Source: Boswellia sacra (taxonomy: Eukaryota; Streptophyta; Magnoliopsida; Sapindales; Burseraceae). From it: 64,000 bases of DNA. Of the stretch, positions 56,540-64,000 are shown piece by piece (position 1 is the first letter of the stretch; every line of letters starts with the position of its first letter). Where the stretch lies: positions 16,882 to 80,881 of the forward strand of contig SNVD02013715.1 in assembly GCA_013180625.2 (NCBI GenBank). Reading direction: 5' to 3'. Below the pieces are notes generated by a model. The model was not told where the DNA came from, searched no databases, and worked only from the letters and a program-made list of their open reading frames with translations. Position numbers and translations under genes: made by a program.

Positions 56540-57300
56540 CCCAATAAGCGCTTGGTTTAACGTCCTCAGCCCGACGTTGGTTCCATCATGGGAGGATCCA
56601 ATTTCGGTTGTGCTTCTCTAATGGGCTTGGATCCCTCTTCTAACAAGATACGGTCAATGCATATGGATGGGCCTTGGATGTCAACAATTGTCCACTCAAT
56701 AGCTATTTTTTGATCTGTAAGTATTCGGACGAGTTTCTCTTCTTGTATTCGTGCAAGGCCCATTTCCATTGTAACTCGCAAAGTATCATTCTCACCCAAG
56801 AATCCATGATTCAAATGATCTGGAAGTGACTTAAGCTCCAAGGTATGGCTTTCATCACAGAAGGAAGAAGTTTTTCACTAGATAAAGGCAATTCAATGTA
56901 CGAAACATCATACCTATTTGTGGTGATAGCTATAGTCTCATCCAAGCTTGTCAAAGCTTCCTCCACTTCTTTAGACACTTGTATCAGCTTTCTTGGTTCT
57001 TTGAAACTTTCTATCCTTATGTGTTCACTAATGGCAACATACACTCCATTCTTGCGAGTTAACTCAAAATGTTGTTGTGGCAAAGAATCAATAACATCAA
57101 CTGCAAAAAAAGAATGCAAGTCACTAGGGTACCTCATTGTCTCAAAAATATTGAAACGAATCACCTCGCCATCGAATTCCAGGTGGAGAGTGCCCTCAAT
57201 GAACATCAATCTTGTTCGAGCAGTTTTCAAAGGATGTATTCCCAAAAAGGAATTGGTGTTGGATTAGGAGATGTCATCATCCTCCATTCAAGAACATAGA
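56540..57300 (-). pseudogene. Athila pol start: protease-RT linker and first RT segment
   Basis: 56811-57245 reads MGIHPLKTARTRLMFIEGTL then HLEFDGEVIRFNIFETMRYP, the block after the Athila protease. 56566-56841 reads LKSLPDHLNHGFLGENDTLR, EKLVRILTDQKIAIEWTIVD, RILLEEGSKPIREAQ and LDPPMM. The reading then breaks into unrelated sequence. The rest of RT, including the catalytic YxDD, and the downstream domains are missing. Confidence 0.85.
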
Positions 57301-58590
57301 AGTCTTCTGGGCAACAAAACCAATTGATTCACCTGCACAAGCACATCTTCCACAACTCTTTTGGTATATGCATTAAAACAATCAGCAATTTGAATGGTAA
57401 TACCAATTTCCGTAAAAGGTCCAAGATTAAAGAAGCATAAATAGAATATGGCATGATGTTAATAGATGCTTCTAAATCTAACATAACTCTTTCAAACTTG
57501 GTTTTACCAATGGTGCATGGCATGGTGAACGTACCTGGATCTTTGTATTTCAGAGGAATTTTTCCTTGTAAAACAGCTGAAACATTTTCCCCCACACTTA
57601 CTTTCTCATTTCCTTTTAACTTCCTCTTGCTGGTGCATAACTCCTTGAGACATTTTGTATAACAAGGTACTTGCTCAATAGCATCCAGAAGTGGTATATT
57701 TACCTCAAATTTGGGAGAAGTTTCCAAGATTTTCTGTTCTTGTTCCTCCTTCTTCGATTTTGCAAATCTACTAGGAAAAAGTGGAGGAGTAACATATGAA
57801 GGAATGGGAGTTATCGGATTTACCTGAGAAGTCAATGTTTTGCTCATGATGGAAGTGGTGTCATCTCCTTCATCAGTTTGTGATTTCCTTGGCAAGACAT
57901 CTAATTGCTCTACATTTCGTGAAGTTATTGCACTAGCAGTCTCTCTTGGATTGATCACCGTTTGAGAAGATAATTTTTCTGAGTCTTGGCCCTCAAATTT
58001 GCTCATGCTAGTAGCCAATTTTCCCATTTGATTTGCCAGGTTTTGGATACTAGCCCCAGTTTCCTGCTGGAATTGCATTGTGTTAGTGGCAAGTGCATTA
58101 ACAATGTCCTGAAGAGACATACCTGAGTTTTGTGAAGCTGGTTGCGGTGCTGGATGTGGCATTGGTGGTGGTTGCATTTGAAAAGGTTGCTGCACTCTAG
58201 GTTGATTGAAAACTTGTGGCCGATTTGGTATCACATTTGGAGTGATTGGTTGATGATTCCAGTAACTGAAATTATGTTGATCTTCCCATCCAGCATTGTA
58301 AGTGCTAGAGAAAGGATCATACCATTGCCTCGTTTGTCCTGGAATCCACCCATGGCATTGGCTTGTTCCATATATTCTTCTTGTAAAGTTGGATACATGT
58401 CGATTGGATGCTCCATAGTAGAATATATCCCACATGCATAAGATTTCTGCATATCTCCTGCAGCCATGTTTTCCACAAGAGAAGTTAGCTCAGAAAGTTG
58501 TTGTTCAATGTTCGGAGTGCTTACCTCATTTACTCTCCATGGTACTTGTGGCTCAAATCCGCTAATGAATTGATAGAAGTTTACTGCCAT
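57301..58590 (-). pseudogene. Athila gag (N-terminally shortened) and protease
   Basis: Start MAVNFYQFISGFEPQVPW at 58590. This enters directly into the mid-gag region NIEQQLSELTSLVENMAAGD, then CGIYSTMEHPIDMYPTLQEE, a zinc-knuckle-like segment with two Cys positions changed to Tyr. A frameshift near 58330 leads into a Pro/Gln-rich stretch (QPPPMPHPAPQPASQN) and the coiled MSLQDIVNALATNTMQFQQE. The protease segment LKYKDPGTFTMPCTIGKTKF ... MLDLEASINIMPYSIYASL has DLEAS where the family has DLGAS, which would disable it. A further frameshift follows near 57430. Confidence 0.85.
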
Positions 58591-58680
58591 GTTATCTAAA
58601 CACAAACAATCAGAAAAGAAAAACAAAGAAAATATGAGTCAACAATGAAAACAAAATAACAAATGGATTAGAAAATCAAT

Positions 58681-58700
58681 CCTCGGCAACGGCGCCAAAA
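58681..58700 (-). other. Athila primer-binding site (tRNA-Asp type)
   Basis: Plus strand CCTCGGCAACGGCGCCAAAA; the minus strand reads TTTTGGCGCCGTTGCCGAGG next to the 5' LTR. Confidence 0.9.
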
Positions 58701-58703
58701 ACT

Positions 58704-60108
58704 TGATGCGTTCGAAACTAGCAAGTATACTAGTCGCACAAGTAATAAAGTGAAAAGTAAGATATCGTTCCCACGAGGATTGATTCTAATTGAATTTGTT
58801 ATTTCCAGCAACAATTAACTAAATGTGGGGGTTTTGTTGAGTGATTAACTAAATGAAATAAGAATGCAAATTAAGAATAACAAAACAGAAGTTAATTTGA
58901 ATGAAAGATCAATGAGAGAAATCTGGTTAAGGGATCATTCTCTGCCATAAGATATGGATTTGCGAATTAATCATAGAATTGCATCCAATTACAGCATTGA
59001 AATTATCAACCGTAGATAACAACAAGCTCTGTTATCCCAATCTTTCCTTACTTTGTTGTTAAATAAAACAGGCTCTTTATTTAATCTCTATCCATTAAAC
59101 AACCTAGAACAAGCTCTCTAAATTTAATTCAATGGATGCATTACGATAAGAAAGATAGTTTGATCTAAGCAATAAACACACAAGCTCGGATTATTTAACT
59201 TAGGTTGTATTCTCCAATTGCAATCTCTGATCACAATGTTGCTACTAATGATTAGAAATTCAAGACAATTACGGATCAAGATTTCTAGTCTAGCAATAAA
59301 TCACAACCAGATTATATTCAGTTGGCCATTCAAATACAATCAGCAAGCAATCATAAGCATTAAATATGGGAGAATACAAGCAACTTCAATTAGAGAATTG
59401 GATAACAATTCCTTACACAATCAACTTACAAGAACCATATCAGGGGCTTTGAAATCACCTCAACCAATTCAGATTCAGTTACACATGTTTAAGAACGTGG
59501 TAAATACAATACAACATGGAGACATTCCAGAAAATGAAAGGGAAGGGAAAAACTTAGCAAATTGATGTAATTCTCTTTGGATTGTAGTTCTTCCTCTTTC
59601 CAAGCTTCCTTTCTCCTTCAAGAACTCCAAGAGATGAAAGAATTCCAGAGCTGAAGCCTCCACCACGTTCTCCCCTCTTCAAGTTATCAAAATAAAAACC
59701 TAAAATGTGTTTAAATACTCTGCTACAGTAACCTGCTACAGTGTCCCGTATATACATGCTACAGTGATTTGTGGAATTACATTTCTATACTTCTCACACT
59801 GTTTTGATTACAACTTTTGGTACACTGAATGGATTTATAAACCGTAAATTTCTCCAGAAAATAGACTTCGAGAGCTTTCCAACGGTATAGAATATGTCAT
59901 CGGGTTCATTGTATATCAATGCAATTAAATCCGAGAAGATGGTTGACTAGCAGAGGTGAAAATGAAGGGTTTTACTCCATTTTTGTGCAAGTTGCTCCAA
60001 AAATTCTACAAACATCAAAACCACACAAAAACATAAAAATACCAAGGAATATAGCAAAGAAACATGGTCGAATTGATATGAAAATGATATATAAATAGAC
60101 ACTTATCA
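58704..60108 (-). repeat. Athila-family 5' LTR (copy 3)
   Basis: 1,405 bp, TGATGCGTTCG to CACTTATCA on the plus strand. Pairs with 50821-52232. The target duplication AGACA follows at 60109. Confidence 0.95.
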
Positions 60109-60113
60109 AGACA

Positions 60114-61880
60114 GTTCATAATCGATGCAGCTAAACATATTACATGCTTATACAGTTCAATGCCTAATACTATATCGGCCTGACCATGTCCAGACAAAGC
60201 TTTACGGTAAAAAATAACAGGGCTGGTTAGACCGTTGCAAATATATACTAATTCCATCAAAATTGTTGCATCTATTGACTATATAAGATGCCATTATTAT
60301 TCGTAAACTTGGTGAACAAGAAATAAACTTTTTAATATTGATCGATGAAGTACTTAAATACCAAGAATCTCAATCAGGAATGCTGCTAGATACATGTGCA
60401 ATTGAGTCTTTCTATTGCACTCCACTACCAGCTAGCCCCCTAAAGCCTAAGATCACCAAATTCCTAACTGCATGACATATTGAGAGTTAAGGCAACATGA
60501 GATCCTATGTTAACCAAATTATAGAGCTAGTATGTTCAGATTGGATCTACTTCAGGAATGCTAATCAAAACCTAGTGACAATCTATTTCACTCTTGTTTC
60601 TTTTGCAGTATTATGCGATGCAAAATGCTACAGTTTTAGAAACTAATAAGCCCTCTAAAATCTACATATTTTTTCCAAAGTTTAGAACTGAGACTATCCT
60701 AATTTTTTTTCTTTCCTTCAAGCTAGCAGTTATGACTGAGCTATGCCTCTTTGTCTGAGGTGATTTCTGATTTGAGTCATTAATGGAAAGTTGTCTCTCA
60801 TTCAGGATTAAATGATCAACAAAACAATATAGCATGCATGTCATCTCACTCTTCCATCTGAATAACTAAGAAAGTCATTATTTTGTACGTTTTTTGTCAT
60901 ACAATAAGAACGATTAACTTATCTGAAGGACATGGTACAAAAGACTCTTCCTCAGAAGTTCGCCTGTTTGATCTTTTAACACACATAATATAGAAAAGAC
61001 AATAATAATTAACAATAATATAAATAATCAACAAAATTTTAAAAATTTAATTTCATTAATAGTATTATTAGCAAAAAATAAAGAATAAAAATAAACAAGC
61101 AAATAAACCCACCACCTCCTTCAACAGAGCACCTCCACCGTCATCAATCAGTATCCACCACCAACACGCATCACCACCATCATGCAACACCATCAAAAAT
61201 TTTAGTGCAATCCCTTAAAAAATTGACAAACATCTTCCAAAATTTAAAACAATCCCTGCAAAAATTGATAAACATCTTCCAAATTGCATCACCAAGAGTG
61301 GCCATAAGGTCATGCTACCCGAATATGAATCAAATTTGGCTTCAGGACACTACAAACCAAGTCAGGTGTTGTGGATCTAAAATTAATCATGGACAACTTA
61401 ATAAATAACTCACCAAAGCAAAAAATTCAGAACTTCTTTCCACACAGGTTGTCTCACTCATGTCTCTTACTTGCTTAAAACTATGGGTTCGCAAGTAATC
61501 TGATGCCACAGCCTCAAACCCACGCCCAGCTTCCGTGTAATGCCACCTTGCCTGTAATGGCCTACTGCAGAATATGTTTTGCACCTTACAAAACCACAGT
61601 CTGCAAGAGCAAGACCCGCTGCCTGAAAACCCACTGCTTCAAAACCCATGCGTTTTAGTAAATATGCTGCAAGGGCGTGCTATCCAAGAAGAAGGTTTCC
61701 AAATGATGAAGGAAGAAGTTCAAAATCGCATATGCACTTCTCACTCTACCGGAACAACAGGTTACAGGTAAACTAGGTGGAAAACACCCTTCTCAAGCAC
61801 AGCCGTTGGATTACACACTTAACTTTACTCTTTAATCTAACGGCTCATAAATTGGCTGTATATATACATTTGCTGGACTG
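60114..61880. other. Intergenic DNA, no gene recognised
   Basis: AT-rich to 61100, then a CAC/ACC-rich patch (61110-61195). 61430-61780 is less AT-rich with short open frames on both strands but no recognisable motif. AAAAATTGACAAACATCTTCC and a near copy (61218 and 61259) form a short tandem pair. Confidence 0.5.
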
Positions 61881-61889
61881 TAGTCCAAC

Positions 61890-62250
61890 TCCAAGTTCAG
61901 AAGCCTGTGGACCTACTGACCCTACTCCACCACCTTGAGGTCACATAGGCGACTGTGTCAAAGTGGTCTAACTCACCAGAGAAGGAAATTCCTATCAATG
62001 TAGTCAAGTCCAAGGATGTGATTGTCATCTCTTCAAATGTGAGGTGGAAGGTATGAGTAGTGTCTATCCACTTGTCCACCAAAGCCACCAATGCAGTAGT
62101 GTCTATCCACTTGTCCACCAAAGCCACCAATGCTTGATGATTAGTACACAGTTGCTACGCAAGAAGAGTCTCGATAAAGCCATCAAAGCTGACAGCCAAG
62201 ATACGCCTCTGCAAGGGACCTAACCAGATCTTGTTGTCCCATTGGCAGGC
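61890..62250 (-). pseudogene. Plant mobile domain (PMD) remnant
   Basis: Minus strand: GPLQRRILAVSFDGFIETLL, then LVALVDKWIDTTHTFHLTFE and EMTITSLDLTTLIGISFSGE. The pattern A-L-V-x-x-W-x-x-x-T-HTFHL-x-x-x-EMT-x-T-L-x-D is the PMD / aminotransferase-like mobile domain found in MAIN proteins and in several plant transposons. A 39-bp (13-codon) in-frame tandem duplication repeats ALVALVDKWIDTT (plus strand 62057-62095 and 62096-62134). A stop precedes the domain near 62150 and the frame leaves the family pattern after TSR. It is likely a transposon-borne fragment. Confidence 0.65.
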
Positions 62251-62479
62251 ATAAGAGTATGAGTCCTTGGCTTATGAATTTTCTCCACCTGAAAAAAGGG
62301 AAATAAGAAACGGTGTTAGTAATAACGAATAAGGGTAAAACTGTAAAAATAGAAAATTAGAAGATGTAGGTGGGCACTTGTAAGTAGGGGCGCACACCTC
62401 TAGAAGGGAAGCTTACAAGTGCACATTGCTAACAAGGAAACCCAAAGGGAACCCTAAAGGGTTGAAGGATTACATCGGG

Positions 62480-63480
62480 ACCTACCATGGCCTACAGAAT
62501 AGCATCCACAACCTATAATAGTGTAGAATCACATTCAAACCCCTAAAAGCTATAGAGTTACATTTAGAACCTTTAGAGAGTGTAGAATTACCTAGAACCC
62601 CCAAAGAGTGTAGAATCACATCAAAATCCCTAGGATGCACAAAAAAGAGTACAACATCAAACCAAAGCATAAAAAAGAGTACAAAATCGCACCAATCTCC
62701 ATAGCGAGCATGGAATCGCACCGAAACCATGAGAAAATTTAGAATTTCAACAACATCATTCAAGAGTTTACAGAATCAACTAGAACCCCCAGAGAGTGCA
62801 GAATTACACCAAAGTTTCTAGGAAGCACAAAAAAGAGTGCATAATCGCACTAGACTCCCCAAGAACCATGGTATTGCACCAAGACTAAGACAAAATTTAG
62901 AATTTCAACAAGCTCATTCAATAGCATACAAATTTCACTAGAACCTAAAGAGTGTGGAATCGCATGAAAATTCAGACGGAAATCCTTTCTTAAGAGAACA
63001 GAACGGCATTAAAATCCTTAAGTGTGAAATCATGCAAAGTTATTTTCAAAGACTGTGGAGTCACATCGAAAAATTTCAAAAAGTGCAAGAATGGCATTGA
63101 AATCCTTCAGCATGTAATTATGCCAAAGTATCTTCAGAGAGTGTACAATCACATCGAAGACGTTCAGAAAGTGCAAAATAACATCAAAATCTTGAGTATG
63201 GAAATACATAAAGGTATCCTTAGAAAGTGTGGAATCACACCAAAATTTTCAAAGTGGAATGAATAGCACCAAAATCCTTGAGCGTGGAATCATGCAAAGG
63301 TATTTTTAGAGAGTGTGGAGTCACACAAAAGACTTAAAAAAAATGTGAAATAGCACTAAAATCCTTTAGCATGGAATCATGTAAACACATCTCTAGAGGG
63401 TGTGGACTCACACTCGAGGTCTTCAAGGAATGTAGAATGTCATCATAGAATCATAAGGCAGTGTAGGATTACCTTAAAAG
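62480..63480 (+). repeat. Minisatellite with 87-bp period
   Basis: GTGTGGAGTCACA-like words recur at about 63054, 63141, 63228, 63313 and 63400 (spacing 85-87 bp), each followed by AAAATCCTTGAGCATGGAATC and CATGCAAAGGTATC-like words. To the left (62500-62960) the units are more degraded, with AGAGTGTAGAATCACATC, CCCTAGGATGCACAAAAAAG and similar. Open frames here are repeat artefacts. Confidence 0.8.
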
Positions 63481-64000
63481 CCATTAAGTCCAAAAATTTA
63501 ATGGATTCCAGACATCAAGCTCGAAGTAGGTAAGTGCAAGGTATACTATACTCTGTTCAATGTTTGTGTTCCACAAACGCTTCCAAAGTAGGGGGCAAAG
63601 CATAGAAATTTTGCTTATGGTTTAGAGGCCTGATGATAATAATTAGAGATAGCAATTAGAAGTCCTTTTTGGACTAGCAAGGGCACGGAGAATCGAACAC
63701 CAAAAATAGGGTGCAAAAATCAAGTAGGCTTAAGACCAATATGGTACTAGTAGGGAGACATTAAAACCCTATCAATCATGTTTGTCTGATGCACATGCGG
63801 ATCAATCTTCACAGTAAGGTCATTTTAGGGTCCAAAGGCAGGAGGAAGCCTCCTCCCAAGGCTTTGGGGGGCAACACCCTTGGCCTACACAGTTAAAGTT
63901 GGTACAAAAAATCTAAAATTAGGGTTGGTGCCTTTAGGCACTTCAAGCACACGCCTTTAGTTAGAGGCAGCTCATATGCACCTTTAGGAAAGAGTGACAC
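63481..64000. other. Unassigned, probably retrotransposon untranslated sequence
   Basis: No coding signal. CCAAAGTAGGGGGCAAAG (63580-63597) looks like a polypurine tract of the Tat type, and CCTCCTCCCAAGGCTTTGGG (about 63849) starts a short palindromic segment. Tandem repeats next to a PPT are common in Tat/Ogre elements, but no LTR is demonstrable within the window. Confidence 0.3.

Larger units (their letters stand above)
50821..60108 (-). mobile_element. Athila-derived LTR retrotransposon carrying a LOG gene
   Basis: Complete outline on the minus strand: 5' LTR 58704-60108, PBS, shortened gag, protease, the start of RT, a foreign block including an intact LOG ORF, a long 3' untranslated region, PPT and 3' LTR 50821-52232. 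The 5-bp duplication AGACA flanks it (50816-50820 and 60109-60113). Total 9,288 bp. RT core, RNase H and integrase are absent, so it would need another Athila's enzymes to move. Gag starts in the middle of the usual protein. The foreign block lies about where the rest of pol would be. Confidence 0.9.

Noticed and set aside
62480..63300. Possible CRISPR-like array because of short evenly spaced repeats
   Set aside because: Repeats are diverged, units are contiguous with no unique spacers, and the DNA is plant nuclear.

Overview
This window is plant nuclear DNA, most likely from a eudicot. It is AT-rich, almost empty of ordinary genes, and packed with plant transposon lineages: Tat, Athila, Sirevirus and Tork LTR retrotransposons, hAT and Mutator-like DNA transposons, and a long satellite array. 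This is typical of gene-poor or pericentromeric heterochromatin. No tRNA, rRNA, CRISPR or bacterial-type feature was seen. Family calls come from reading translated motifs by eye; no database was searched.

Layout, left to right. 1-9100 is a decayed Tat-lineage Ty3/gypsy pol (reverse transcriptase, RNase H, a second RNase H, integrase). Its RT domain is split at 1224/6370 by a nested element that carries tandem LTR copies and is bounded by a 5-bp AAGTG duplication. 9426-18516 is a Sirevirus-type copia (two zinc knuckles, pol, env-like ORF, PPT) whose 3' LTR is cut off after about 77 bp. 18517-28650 is unassigned and gene-like sequence, split at 20544-25739 by a minus-strand Tork/Tnt1-like copia with perfect GTTTG target duplications and only two visible coding lesions. 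28660-35328 is a complete-ended hAT element (8-bp CTTACTGT duplication) whose minus-strand transposase is broken by an Athila LTR fragment. 36100-45000 is a satellite of about 227-bp monomers, partly organised as about 454-bp dimers, with a 1.84-kb solo LTR inserted in one monomer. 46034-47316 is a Mutator-like element whose terminal inverted repeats are each a tandem pair. 49703-50714 is a broken receptor-kinase pseudogene.

50821-60108 is the most interesting object: a minus-strand Athila-derived element with both 1.4-kb LTRs, PBS, PPT and an AGACA duplication. Most of its RT, RNase H and integrase is gone. In their place it carries a complete, intronless 216-codon LONELY GUY (LOG) cytokinin-activating enzyme ORF in the same orientation. 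Just upstream of that ORF lies a 67-bp-period minisatellite with four evenly spaced CACGTG G-boxes. A second Athila fragment inside the hAT shares what looks like the same shortened gag start, which suggests a non-autonomous family that has moved more than once. 60109-64000 holds a plant-mobile-domain remnant and an 87-bp-period minisatellite.

The insertion order is readable in places. The Tat element is older than its nested insert. The gene-like exons predate Tork. The hAT predates its Athila insert. The satellite predates the solo LTR. The only apparently intact protein-coding gene of cellular type is LOG.
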